Part shown: positions 35,001 through 45,839 of the stretch, piece after piece
How positions within the stretch are numbered: the stretch's first letter is position 1
Layout: every line of letters starts with the position of its first letter
NCBI GenBank assembly: GCA_036362985.1
Contig: JAYGXS010000001.1
Location: 18,492,469-18,556,468, forward strand
Origin: Ligula intestinalis
Lineage: Eukaryota > Platyhelminthes > Cestoda > Diphyllobothriidea > Diphyllobothriidae
DNA length: 64,000 nt
Reading direction: 5' to 3'
Notes under the pieces: generated by a model
What the model saw: the letters and a program-made list of their open reading frames with translations, nothing else
Database searches by the model: none
Told to the model about the DNA's origin: nothing
Program-made: the position numbers and the translations under genes

Positions 35001-38000
35001 CCTGTGGGCTTCATGATTTGTTGTCTGATTGTAAAAAAATGTCTATGCGCCATTCCTATCCCAAAGGGTTCTAGGATTCGTGCCGTTCCCTCTGAAACGT
35101 TTATCGCATCAATATGCTTACGCTAGTCCATTGGATTCCCTAAGCGGTCAAGCTCAAGTGGGTGGCAGTGGTCAAGAACAGACCACATGCAGCCAATTTA
35201 TTATAAAATAAAAATTTTGCGTTAGGATAAAATACTTATCAGGGAAATAGACTTTACTAAATGCAGTGTACACCTATTCCACACTTCCTCTCATAATTGT
35301 AATGCGAATGTAAGTTAAATGCCTTTTCTTTCACTTTCCAGTGGTTTATGTTGCCCATGAAAAAAACCACAAAACGTGCCGCTAGTTATTTTGTCTCCCT
35401 TTATCATTCACTGTGGTCTGACCACTTTACTATTACTAAATATATATTTAAAGATGAGATTTTAGACGTCCGGAATGGGAAATCTTGTGTATTTTTCTCG
35501 AAGTAACTGCCTCGGTTATTTTCCGCTCGAAACCAAACTAAATTTACCACGTAATTACCTCAGATCTAAGTATAAATATTGGTTATATTGGTGCCTAGTC
35601 TTCTAGAAAATCATGTTGGACGGACATTGGTTCCACCTACATATAACCCCTAATAGACTGTTGATTAGACTTTTGTGCAATTTTTTCTTATTTTACGCTT
35701 TTAAATTGTACAACGCTTTCAAACAAGACCAGTCTGGCCCTAGAAATGAGCACAACGAATGCTCTAGCGCACTATCAACAAATGCGACCGGAAGTGGAAA
35801 CAGTCCTCAATTAATATTCGCAGGAAATGAGTTCCGGAAGTTAAAATAAAGATGGCATTTTAAATGGTAATGCAAGATAATGACGAATGCTTCTGAACCC
35901 AGAATTACTCATATTTCACTCTTTTAATTTTTTACAAAAAGGCTGTTATCTTTGAATATTTAATTGTGTTAGAAACCTCTCAAGAATATATGATTTGGAA
36001 TAACTTGTTCTTTCTCTGTCTGTGCATTTCATTGAACCAAACGAAACTAAAAATTTGCGTTAGCCTGATGCCTTAGCTGTTCGGTGGTTGACATGTCCTG
36101 CATTGTTCGACATGTAAATAAGACTAGGGATCGTCCTGTGAAACTGGGCCATTGATAAAAGAATGCGCAGCAAATTCTAATCAATTATGGTAAAACTAAC
36201 TACAAAATCATATCACCTTTCTTAACGAGCAGCACTCTTAGATGTGCTGTTTTATAAATTATTCTGGACTTTGATGTTCCAAATGCAAACGTGGGCGCAA
36301 TGAAAACGTTTATTGATTGGTATTTTACACTTAAACTCCCTCCTGTTGAAGGAAAATGCATCGCGTTAGTGTTTCGGTGTGTATATATTAAAGCATGCAT
36401 TCAAGTTTCTCTTTCCCTAACGCCACTGGGGGCAATAAATATTTCTTGCAACACCTTGGCAATATGGTATTAGAGATATGAATGGCACTGTACAACATTT
36501 TAGCCATTCAGCTCTTGCTATTTAGCAGGCAACACGTGAATCCTAACAGTGTTTGATCCAACCTACTTCATTATTGCTCAACGCACGATGTAAGTGTTTA
36601 CAGGTCGTGGTTGTAAAAAGAGAAGGGTTTCAGCTTAGCCTTGACTTTTTGTTCCCTATTTATCTGTTTGGAAAAAGCTGGTTCTCAAATAAGATATCCT
36701 TAAAATATACTTGTTATCTTCGGTATTGTAAGCGTAAATTAAATGGTTCATGCTACAAAAAAATATACATTATAATAATCATAGCTGATTTCGTGTGAAG
36801 TCAAGAACACTTTCAAGTTCGTTGGTGTTTTCAATTGGTGTAGTGAGAGTAAAGTACATGAGCCGGGAGGCTTGCTTATATGTTTTTCAAGTAGAAGTCT
36901 ACAGTTAATTCAAACTGCTGGTATGCTTAGGAAGCTGCACTGTGCGCTCTAAATGATAGAAAATATTGACGTGTATAGGCATGGACGAAATATTTTGCAT
37001 AATAGGATGAATTTAAAAAATACAACGAGTTTGGAACTTGCTTTTTTTAAAGCTAGGTAGTCCCAATTCATTTTGAAAAAAATGAATAATTGGCTTGAAT
37101 TTTCGCCATTTAGTCTTTTTTTAATAAAAAACAGAAAACGTTTGTAAAAAATATGAAAACAATAAAAATATAACATGATTTGTCTGTCAGATATTTAATT
37201 TCAAACTTTCTGTTCCTTACTTCCTAGCATACCTTTCCACAGACTTCGAGGGCATTGCTATTAATTTAAAAATATACCAATATCAAAATTTTTTCATGGC
37301 AGTCCCCTGCAAGTGCCCAGACGGTAAAATGCATGTCTTATCTTTCAGCAACCTTCTACACTGCCTGATTCAGTTCTAATACTGTATTAGCTAGAGCAGA
37401 AATGTATCACAAAAATTTTATCCAGCGGTGTTTAACCTCTGAAGCAAACTGCGCCAGAACAGCATGCTTCAGAGACAGGAGGTTTTTCCAAAAAATATGA
37501 TTTGAAATGAAGAACAGTTGAACCCTCATGGTTGTCAAAAAACTGTGTGGAAAGATTAGGTTCGAAAGACCAAGCATCGGAATCAGGTACCACAAAAACA
37601 TTGGCATATATACCTAATCAGTTGTGTCTCTTGTCAGTAAGCGCCCACCGTCCCTACCATTCTATCCTGACAACGATCGAGAGCAACGCTCTACTCCTTG
37701 AGCAATAGAAGTCATTTATGGACGAAAAGATAAGTTTTCCATCAAACTTTTACTCGCATCTCTTTGGAGACCAGATTTTCAAATTTATATTTGACATAGT
37801 CATTCCGAGGTCCTTTAAATAATATTGCAAAGAATGGGACCTGTATCCACTGTCAGCTGATCCGGGAGTAAGATCAGAATGCTTCCGGTCTTTTTCTGAG
37901 TGTCATAAGAAAAAATTCAATGATCATTTCAGCCTCCCCTCCCTACATGTTTACCGATATCACTTGCGGTATTTGCCGATATGTTGCTGCTTGTCATCAA

Positions 38001-38605
38001 GTGCATGGTGATCGTCCTTAGATCGCCTTCGTGCACGTCAAATGCGTGAACAGGATTCCCTGACTAACATTTGCACAACAGCTTTTAAAACTCATCTTAA
38101 TTATATCCAGTGTGTGGCCCAAAGTTATTTACCAATTGCCTGATCGTTCAGGACATTGAAAATTTTAACATAGCCATGAGGCAGTTTATGTGCGTAGGCA
38201 TATAAGTAAATGGCACTGTAGGAGCAGTAAACTTCCCTTCAAATGCGTGAAATAAATTGTCTTGGAATTCAAGTGTAGCTGCCTTAAGTCCTTAAACATT
38301 ATAATTAATGCTTTCAACCTTTAACACGTCAATGGGAAGTCAAGAGGAGGACGTTATTGTATTTTTAATCTTACCTTCACGAAATCGCATATCAATTGTC
38401 GAATCCGTTCCACATATCGCCTTCCCTCTCTAATAGCTTTGGCGTAAATTTCGTTCAAATTTTATCGTTAAACATAAACAAAATATGAATTTCAATGCCT
38501 AAATACTCCTGAAAGCAAATTATTACTCACGCATGAATTGTGACGATAATAAATACAAAAGACTGAATTAGCTGGCTTAATGAATGCATAAGTCATGCTG
38601 ACCTT
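35000..38605. other. Long stretch without a recognised gene
   Basis: AT-rich DNA with frames up to about 80 codons, none resembling a family. No repeat or RNA gene was noticed. Confidence 0.4.
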
Positions 38606-38611
38606 AAAATT

Positions 38612-39034
38612 TTAAATCCTTAAATATTTGACGACTTTCCAGAAAAGAAATGTAAATGCTACCAAAATATGCCGATTTGCATATTTGTATGATTCGTTTG
38701 TCAAATTTCCGTCCAAGTCAAAGGTACTAATCAACAAGACGAGCGAGCTAGAGGAAATTAAACTGCCGTCTTTGTTAAGGATTTCCGGTAAATTGAATTC
38801 ATCTGCGGTGAAATGAGTGGCCAGTTTTTCAACGTGCAGACATACCCCGCATGCCCTGCTAAATTTATGCTGGAAGCCGAACAGCATAGATTCCTGAGAG
38901 CATTTCCTGAACGCCGAATAATAGCGTTGGTTGAAAAACTCAAAAATCTGTGTTAATATCCTGTGGTTTTTACATGGAACGAGCGTTCGTCTGCCTTCTG
39001 CTTCTTCTCGTAAGCTCCAAAGGAGACATGCCAC
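38612..39034 (-). CDS. Unknown 140-codon ORF (minus)
   Basis: The longest frame between 35 and 41 kb. It begins MACLLWSLREEAEGRRTLVP and includes a Cys-containing middle (SRACGVCLHVEKLATHF). No known domain was recognised and no splice or promoter context supports it. An alternative frame on the same strand is also open over 38953-39138, and a plus frame starts at 39068. Could be chance, an exon or a decayed element. Confidence 0.22.
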   Translation of the reverse strand: MACLLWSLREEAEGRRTLVPCKNHRILTQIFEFFNQRYYSAFRKCSQESMLFGFQHKFSRACGVCLHVEKLATHFTADEFNLPEILNKDGSLISSSSLVLLISTFDLDGNLTNESYKYANRHILVAFTFLFWKVVKYLRI

Positions 39035-39067
39035 TTAATGTCGTTTGCGTGACTGACAGGAAATAGA

Positions 39068-39298
39068 GTGAAATCAGCTGTGATGCTGCGATTTCTACCC
39101 AATCTTTTCTTTGCTTTCTTTTGCGGAGTAATCGACACTGTAGCTGACGGTGTTACAGATACGCATAGTGATGCTCATAGCATATGTCCCTTCCTGCATT
39201 CGGCTCATGCCTGGTGTGTTGGTGGACAAGAGTCGAAAAGGAAAAACCGCCAAGACGTTGCTAGCTCTGAGAAAAAGAGAGGTGACAATAAAGGCTGA
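39068..39298 (+). CDS. Unknown short ORF with signal-peptide-like start
   Basis: A 76-codon frame, MKSAVMLRFLPNLFFAFF at the start, resembles a cleavable signal peptide, followed by a Cys/His-containing hydrophilic part and a Lys/Arg-rich end. A small secreted protein or a first exon are possible; a chance frame is equally plausible. No homologue was recognised. Confidence 0.2.
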   Translation: MKSAVMLRFLPNLFFAFFCGVIDTVADGVTDTHSDAHSICPFLHSAHAWCVGGQESKRKNRQDVASSEKKRGDNKG

Positions 39299-39379
39299 AA
39301 AGAACTTAACATTTGTGTCCAAGGGTGAGGTCGAGACTAAGAGCGACTGCAGACTGGGAGTTTACAAGTGCAGCTGAAT

Positions 39380-41480
39380 GCAGGTATCGACTGATCACGC
39401 ATTAAGAAAATGCTAGTTTTTATCGATTCTATAGACAAATAACGGAAGACTTAAAGCAATCGCGCTAAATTCCCTTTTGTGACGCAGGCAATAGCAAATT
39501 GCGGCTTTCGGTCAGTAGTTTAATAATTTTAAGGTTAAGAATATCATCAAAAAGCGAAGGCAACGTAACGTATTAACTGTCGAAATTAACTGTAGGAATT
39601 CAGATAGCTTTTTCTAAATTTTGAATTTTAATCCTATTTCCGTCTTCATCGGGGCGACAGCTAGCGTACATAATTTATGAAACAAAAGCCGGCGAACTTT
39701 TACAGTTATTTGGTCTGATTCGCATTGGATCTTCAAGACGCATAGGCAACCCGGTCTGCCATTGATATTTCACTTTACTTTCAGATAAATTTCCGATTAA
39801 ACAACAGGTCTTATGAGTTTGCCATCACGGTTTTGTGGCTAAAAACGGAAAAAACCAGACTATGATCACATTTCCAATAACGGGCGGTAAGATGTAAAAA
39901 CTTTGAGAGGGTGCTCAATATATCAGCTACTTATTCTCACTGAGAAAAAAATGTTCAGTCGAGGCCTCTAAAGACGTCATTATGGGAGAAAATCGCACCT
40001 TTTCAGAACAGCAAGTCCAATAACAGATCCTAGTTTACAAATATTGTGAACTTCGTGAATGTCGAAATTTCCATGTTAAAATTGAGATGTAATCATCCTC
40101 AGGAAACGAAAGCCTTTTTCTATAAGGCAAAATTCGAATTGAACAAAAACACTTTGTGGAAGAAGTAATGACTCATTTTTCTACGAGGTATTATGGAATT
40201 TTTATTCCTCTGCCTCCATTGCAGGTTTCAAATAGCTGTGAATTCCAAACATCTCTTAGTCTGATTCTAATCAACAGCAGTTACCACCAGAGAGCACCTT
40301 ATGAGAAAAGTCATTTTCAATATGTTTACCTTAACAAGTAATAATTAGATCAGCTAGTAGTAAGAGAATGATAAATGAATTCATCAAAATTGCAAAACCG
40401 ATTACATGGTTGCAATTACCTGGGATCCTGTGATGAGAAAAACAAATGGTGTTTATATTTCCGTACCTTGTGCGTTGCGCTTATGTCTCCTTAATTTAAA
40501 TACAAAATGTTCTTGGTTGTTCGTTGGGCTAAGAATATATTATTTTTATGACTGGGCGGAACTAAAACATGTGATATTCTAGTACGTAAATTCCATCGTT
40601 CTTCCTAAGTTTACATGTGCCTTTAAAAACTAAATCTAACTTTGTAGCACATGAATCGTTAAACAAACTTTTAACTGTGTGGCTTGGTAGAAGTGAGTGT
40701 AAGGTGAGTTAGCTAGACTATTTAGCGTATCAAACTATCCTAAATATGTCCTTGTGCCTAAGTCTACACTCTGTTGTTAATCTACTGTCAAATTGAAAAA
40801 AATTACTGAAAGCTTTTGCGATGCCAGATTTATATAGACCATCTTTCCATATCTGCAGTCACTTTAAGGCAATTTATTGATCGCACCCTATACGAGCAGC
40901 AGAAGGATATTTTACAATAGTTTAAATGGTCAACCCTTTCTAGAATACATTTGTGTCTGTGCATTACTGACAAGCATAAAATGCTCGGTTTACTGTCATT
41001 AATATAAGCCTTCTTTACTGTTCTGTTGCACCATGTAATTAGATTTTCTCATTTGGCTAATCCGGATAATCTCACCTAATAACGACCGAATCCTTCGGCG
41101 ATTTCATAAAAATCGACAAAAAATTAAGGCAGTGTGCTTAACTCTATAAGTACTGTCAGTGTTCTATTCGTAAACAAATGCGAGTTAACCACGAAGCCTG
41201 CCTACCCGAATCAGCTTAATTTTACGAATTTTCTTTCACGCACTTGGTCGGCACTTCTTATAACGTCAAGATAAACGGTGAGACACACAAGGGCAGGCAA
41301 ATCTCTGACTAGTAAGGATGTCATATGTTCAAATTTTTTACTGATTATTTAAATTTGTCGACAACAAATTTAGTCAAGTTGGAGGTCTCTTTGGAGCAAG
41401 TTTGGTGTCGTCATTACGTTTGCATTATTTTCCGGCTGCTTTTGCTTGTAAAGGAGATCATATCCAACATTTTTTCTAGT
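39380..41480. other. No recognisable gene
   Basis: Nothing supported. Confidence 0.4.
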
Positions 41481-41489
41481 TCTTGTGTG

Positions 41490-41765
41490 TATCCCCTATC
41501 TAAAAACTTTGAGATGCCAAAAGGAACTGCTCTACAAACATTGTCTACATAAAAGACTTAAGGATGTGAATGTCCTGATAAAAGTTGTGATTTCTAGGCT
41601 GAACGACCTTCTTGTTATTCAGCTTTTTACTTCTTCTACATTTTCCTTTCCTTTTTCCTCGAATGAAATTTGGAACAGTCTTAAGAGTCTCACTTGCCAG
41701 CACAAAACACTTGCACATGTCGATGCTGGCCTAGACTTTGACCGTTTAAATGCAAACTTCACCCA
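41490..41765 (+). pseudogene. Non-LTR retrotransposon fragment upstream of the I-like element
   Basis: The plus frame reads LLYKHCLHKRLKDVNVL, then SSNEIWNSLKSLT, then LDFDRLNANFTHDY, resembling the linker between endonuclease and RT of CR1-type ORF2 (xIWxxxKxLxx...LDxxxLNxxF). It ends where the I-like element begins near 41765, so it appears to be a different, truncated element. Confidence 0.4.
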
Positions 41766-42140
41766 CGACTATAAGCAAAGAGAGGACAAGGACATGGCGA
41801 GAGTATCTCGACACTGTCAGAGAGGATGATGACCCATCCAAAATGTGGTGTAATATTCATATGCAAAAGGGTAAACCAAGTCAACATCTGACCATGTTAT
41901 CCTGCAGAGAGACCGCCGCCTCGTCACCGACAAACAGAAGGCAAACGCTTCTGGAAGTCAGTATGCCAGTGTGAGCCGACTGAGACTGGCCAAACATGAA
42001 AGAACGATTAAGGGATACGCGTCAGAAGCGCGGAAAGCTCTCCAACTTTAGAATCATAATTCCTACGGACGGGAGTTTACCATCAACGAACTGACTGAAT
42101 CCATACAACAACTTAAGGACAAAAAGGCAGGTTGAGCGGA
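41766..42140 (+). pseudogene. I-like non-LTR element: linker upstream of RT
   Basis: TWREYLDTVREDDDPSKMW resembles the WRxxLExxDPxxxPxKLW linker upstream of RT in RNase H-bearing non-LTR elements. In another frame TDKQKANA and YASVSRLRLAKHERT follow, then EFTINELTESIQQLKDKKAG, the lead-in to RT domain 1. At least two frameshifts separate these pieces. Confidence 0.55.
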
Positions 42141-43206
42141 TGAAATCCCCCGTCGAGGTAGTAAAAAACCTCTCAAAAAATAACAAATTGACGCTACTAA
42201 GCATTATAAACCAGAGCTGGCGGGATAAGGTAATACCCCAGAGCTGGAAAACAGCCATTATAGTACCAATGTTGAAGGCCGGCAAAGACGCGGGGAAACT
42301 GGAATCGTACAGACCCATCAGTCTGACCTCTGTTGTTGGAACGGTCTGTGGACGGATGGTCGAACGCAGACTCCGACACTGGGTTGAAGGGAACCAGAAG
42401 CTGGGAGACTATCAAGCAGGTTTCCGGAAGACGAGTAGCACTGAAGACAAGCTGATCCGACTATCTCAATCGGTATCAGATTATTTTTAATAGTAAGCCA
42501 TGCAGAAGGACAGCTTTGGCTCTCATCGATTTTGAAAAAGCCTACGACACGGTGTGGAGAACCGGTCTAGCGCTGAAAATGGCAAAAATGAAGGTTCCCA
42601 ATTGCCTACAGATTTGGATCGTGAGCCAGCTGATCAACCGCCTAATGCATCTGCGATACAACGGACGCCTCAGTAGGGAGTTCAGACTTACAACGGGCCT
42701 CCCACAAGGAGCAGTACTCTCCGCCCTACTTTTCGACATTTTTATAAATGACCATGGGGATGGCATCGGAGAGGACGTTGAGATGAGCCTTTTCGCGGTA
42801 TGGAGCCAAGATACCAACCCAGACAGTGCTATCCAGCGAGTGCAGACCGCGACCGAAATGATGGTCCGATGGAGCCGAAAATGGAAGATGCAAGGAACGT
42901 CCAAAAGACGGAGTAAGTGGTGTTCAGTACGAACTTGAGTGAAAGTAAAGGAGTCAGGGCAATCGAGGTTGATGGATTGCAGATTATCCACAGACCGACG
43001 GGGAAATTCCTTAAAGTGGTGTATGACTCGGGGCTAACGTTTAATAGACACACTGATTTTGTCCTGGAAAAGGCAGAGAAGCGACTTAATATGATGAGGG
43101 CCTTAGGTGGAACAACCTGGGGATGGTGGCCAGAGGACATCAAAAAAGTCTACACTGCCTGTGTGCGGCCGGTAATTGAGAACGGATCAGCAGCATGGAT
43201 GCCGTG
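42140..43206 (+). pseudogene. I-like non-LTR element: reverse transcriptase, frameshifted and catalytically dead
   Basis: In order: IPQSWKTAIIVPMLKAGKDA, ESYRPISLTSVVGTVCGRMV, GDYQAGFRKTSSTEDKL (frame 1, 42140-42490); ALIDFEKAYDTVWRTGL, TTGLPQGAVLSALLFDIFIN (frame 2, 42516-42938); IIHRPTGKFLKVVYDSGLTF, then LEKAEKRLNMMRALGGTTWG (frame 3, 42917-43206). These are RT motifs 1 to 7 and the thumb. The FADD box is SLFAVW, so the catalytic aspartates are lost. Stops and frameshifts at about 42488 and 42938 confirm a pseudogene. It continues to 44640 after a PLE insertion at 43384. Confidence 0.85.
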
Positions 43207-43757
43207 AATCTACCGCTTACGACTTGACAGGTTGGAACGCCTGAACCTGAAAGCAGCTCGAATTACCACGAGCCTCCCAATCTCATGTCCGACGGAGATG
43301 GTGCTATTAGCGGCCGATATCTAGACGATAGAGGCGAGGGGCAGGTTTGAAGCCATCAGGGCCTACGAACACAGCCTGAGACTGAGAAGAAGAAGAAGAA
43401 GAAGAAGAAGAAGAAGACTCGATCGCTGGGACAATATGTTTATTCGCCTGCCGTTTCGATATCCGTCGCGGATTCGTCATCAGAGACATGAGTAGCAGAG
43501 AGTAGCCTGAGACTTCCCGCACAGAGTCTCCGCAGACAGATAGCCTAAAAGGAGCAGCTAACCCGGCTAAAGCGGACCTCAACCTGGAGGGAGAATGCGC
43601 GCAGATGCTTGCACCAAACTTTGGGAGAGGAGTCGGAGATGCGTAGACAGCTTTTCGATACTAGCACGCTAGCCCCATGGCGACAACCCAACATCAATAT
43701 TCTAAGGAATTTTGAAGATTTTGCAGCAAAGCAGAGACGGTAAAAAATCGGAAGCGA
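43206..43757 (+). pseudogene. I-like non-LTR element: RT to RNase H connection, split by an insertion
   Basis: After a stop at 43205 the frame reads LRLDRLERLNLKAARITTSL and RGRFEAIRAYEHSLRL. It is then interrupted by the 120-bp insert 43384-43503 and resumes with SLRLPAQSLRRQIA (the repeated SLRL reflects the target duplication). An in-frame stop and further decay follow up to the RNase H frame. Confidence 0.7.
43384..43503 (-). mobile_element. 120-bp PLE 3'-end insertion with hammerhead-like motif and 11-bp TSD
   Basis: The insert is bounded by the direct repeat AGCCTGAGACT (43373-43383 and 43504-43514). On the minus strand it reads ATGTCTCTGATGACGAATCC, GCGACGGATATCGAAACGG, then CAGGCGAATAAAC and a (CTT)n tail. 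CUGAUGA and GAAAC boxes are both exact; the intervening hairpin is ATCCG-CGA-CGGAT with a GA/UC extension and one bulge. AATAAA lies about 10 nt downstream. It is an extremely 5'-truncated PLE, consisting of little more than the ribozyme-like end. Confidence 0.85.
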
Positions 43758-44346
43758 ATGGAGGATGAGCTCAGCTCCCTACCGGAAACGTCCTCGACTA
43801 TTTATACCAACGGGTTGGCAATAGGTGGATGCAGACAGGGAGGTGCGGGAGTCGTGGTGACGAAAGGAAGTTTGAATAACTTCTCAAAAATTGCAAAGTC
43901 CAGGAGAAGGGGCGCATGCTACAGCTCATCCTGTGATGCCGAGATGCTAGCCCTACTAACGGCGGTGGAATGGCTAGAGCACCTTCCCTCCGAGGATTGG
44001 AGTTCTGCCAGAAGCCTTACTAACAGTCAATCCGCTGTAGATGCCTTACAGAACTTCGAGACGGGAGAAGATCTAAAGAAGCCATTAGTACAACAAGTGA
44101 TGGATGTTCTGGAGAGAGCCACAACAAGGAGGGTGGAAATTGCGTGGATCTCCAGCCACATCGGTATCCCCGGGAATGAACAATCAGATGCTGAAGCATC
44201 AGCGGCCAGGACTGAACCGGACGGTAGATCAACATCCTTTGCGGTAACGATGAAAGCAGTCAGACGAATGACCCTCAGGACACAAATGACACGTGAACGC
44301 GGCCGAAGAACATATACGGCTACCATCAACTGGGATGAAGAAAAAA
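43758..44346 (+). pseudogene. I-like non-LTR element: RNase H domain with two mutated aspartates
   Basis: A 201-codon ORF. IYTNGLAIGGCRQGGAGVVV (residues 15-34) aligns with the YTDGS strand, but the catalytic Asp is Asn18. CDAEMLALLTAVEWL carries the expected Glu62. SLTNSQSAVDAL has Asn89 where TDSQSA is normal. WISSHIGIPGNEQSDAEA retains the His/Gly-Asn-Glu and final Asp144. An RNase H at the C-terminus is typical of I, R1/LOA-like clades; the exact clade is uncertain. The frame is open but the enzyme is predicted dead. Confidence 0.8.
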
Positions 44347-44640
44347 ATGACTCGGCTAGATAGAACGACCCTAGTGAGATTTAGGACCGCGCATTGTCCA
44401 AAGCTGAATCACATCTGGAAGCGGTACAATCTGACTGATGATTCCACGTTTGCAGCTTGTGGAGAGGAAGAGACCAACGAACACCTGATTGAATGCGCAG
44501 CCGAGATGGTCGCCAGAGTTCAGGAGTTTGGTGTCGACTGCAGACTGAGAGCACCGATCGATCTAACCATCCGAAGAACCTCTGCCACAGTCCGTTATCT
44601 GAAGAAGATCAGGAGGTCGTGGTTCTAAAGTCACCTACCT
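44346..44640 (+). pseudogene. I-like non-LTR element: C-terminal Cys/His region
   Basis: The frame 44346-44628 contains TLVRFRTAHCPKLNHIWKR and then ACGEEETNEHLIECAA, matching the CxxCgxEExxxHxxxxC knuckle found at the end of RNase H-bearing non-LTR ORF2; the first Cys is Ala. The stop after RRSWF at 44626-44628 is probably the native end. A CAACAACAAC stretch near 44650 may be the 3' UTR. Confidence 0.65.
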
Positions 44641-44649
44641 TGCAATTGA

Positions 44650-45200
44650 TCCTGCAACAACAACTTCACCCACACTCCCACCGACTCCTTTTTTCCGACA
44701 AACGTAATTTTCTCATTACCAAGTGTCAACAGCTGACGAGCCAGATAGGATTTCACCGTTTCTCCTGAAATCCTACTCTTTTCAGTTAGCATTTGCATTG
44801 ACACACCTCATCAACTTGTCCTTCATAAAGTCTAAGATTCCCGATGAGTAACAATTGGTGAGAATCACTTTCACCCTCAAAACTCCTCTTCTTCTGGTCC
44901 AAAATCCTTTCGACCAATGGACTGCTCTTCTGCACTACTGAAACTTGCAGAATGAGTTGCCTTAGACATCATTAGGCAGTTTTCCTCTGATTTTTCAAAT
45001 CCTTTGCAAGTTGCGTGTGAGGTTAGGCGTAGTACACTAGATGCTGTTGCTTTGGTAGTCCGTTTTTCTCTAAGAGATTTAGATAAGGGCTGCTGTGCAT
45101 GCAAATGTGCTTTTCTCGACTAGTCCTCAGCCTTTTAATGCCAGTCTGCGCCATCTTCTACGTAACACTTTGACTGCGACTCCCAAAAATAGCCCGTAGT
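44650..45200. other. Probable element UTR and unassigned sequence
   Basis: Minus frames (44877-45104, 75 codons, acidic end) have no recognised similarity. No other feature was seen. Confidence 0.35.
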
Positions 45201-45204
45201 TTGC

Positions 45205-45720
45205 CAGATTGCGTGTACCACATACGGCGCACGTCGCAGTCAAAATGTTAATAAAACTTCTGCATGCGGCTATTCCGGCGGGGTTGTCTCTTAGCTTGAG
45301 GACTATTTCACTTCCCACACTCAATGTTTTCAGTGCGGCAAGCCTAAATTCACAGTCCTCCCCAACAATTGTGGAGTTCTCCAAGGGTTCGTATTATCCC
45401 CTCGTCTCTTCTCCCTCCACAATGATGACCTACGATCGCCAAACGAATGTTTGTTATATATGCTGATGATATCGGTGTTGGTCATTCTATTAAAAGTCAG
45501 ATACATCTCTAAGTACTGGAGGATGGCCTGGACCACGTCTCAACCTGGTCGTCAACAAATGGCCTTCTACTTAACGAGCTGAAGTCAGTCCAGTATATTT
45601 TTTGATTGCAACCCTCTCCCAGTCCTAAAACTATTGACATTCTGCCCAACGAAGTATTCTCTTTCCGTCAGCTTGGTGTTAATCTGGCATCTAACCTTAC
45701 AGTAGCAGCCGAAGACCAAG
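45205..45720 (+). pseudogene. CR1-like reverse transcriptase fragment
   Basis: The plus strand reads KTSACGYSGGVVS-stop-LEDYFTSHTQCFQCG, then CGVLQGFVLSPRLFSLHNDD (RT motif GVPQGSVLSPLLFSLYxND), LRSPNECLLYM, and in the next frame YADDIGVGHSIKSQ (intact YADD). SFRQLGVNLASNLT follows near 45660, the FKYLGVxxxxxLT position. Stops and a frameshift between the PQG and YADD motifs show it is a relic. It is a separate element from the I-like copy before it. Confidence 0.7.
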
Positions 45721-45839
45721 CAACGCTTATTATGAAATTTAGCTGGACATTTGAGCATATATTTGAAAACACCATTGTGATTCATTCCGATTATCGAATT
45801 CTGCGAAAGGCTTTTACTAAGTAAAAAAGTCATTTTATT

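Noticed and set aside
43307..43582. 91-codon minus ORF with poly-Ser
   Set aside because: Produced by the (AAG)n tail of the 120-bp PLE insert within the non-LTR element.
44020..44329. Minus ORFs opposite the RNase H domain
   Set aside because: Shadows of the plus-strand RNase H frame, which has clear family motifs.
45127..45384. 85-codon minus ORF
   Set aside because: It lies antisense to the RT fragment whose plus-strand motifs (LQGFVLSPRLFSLH, YADD) are decisive.
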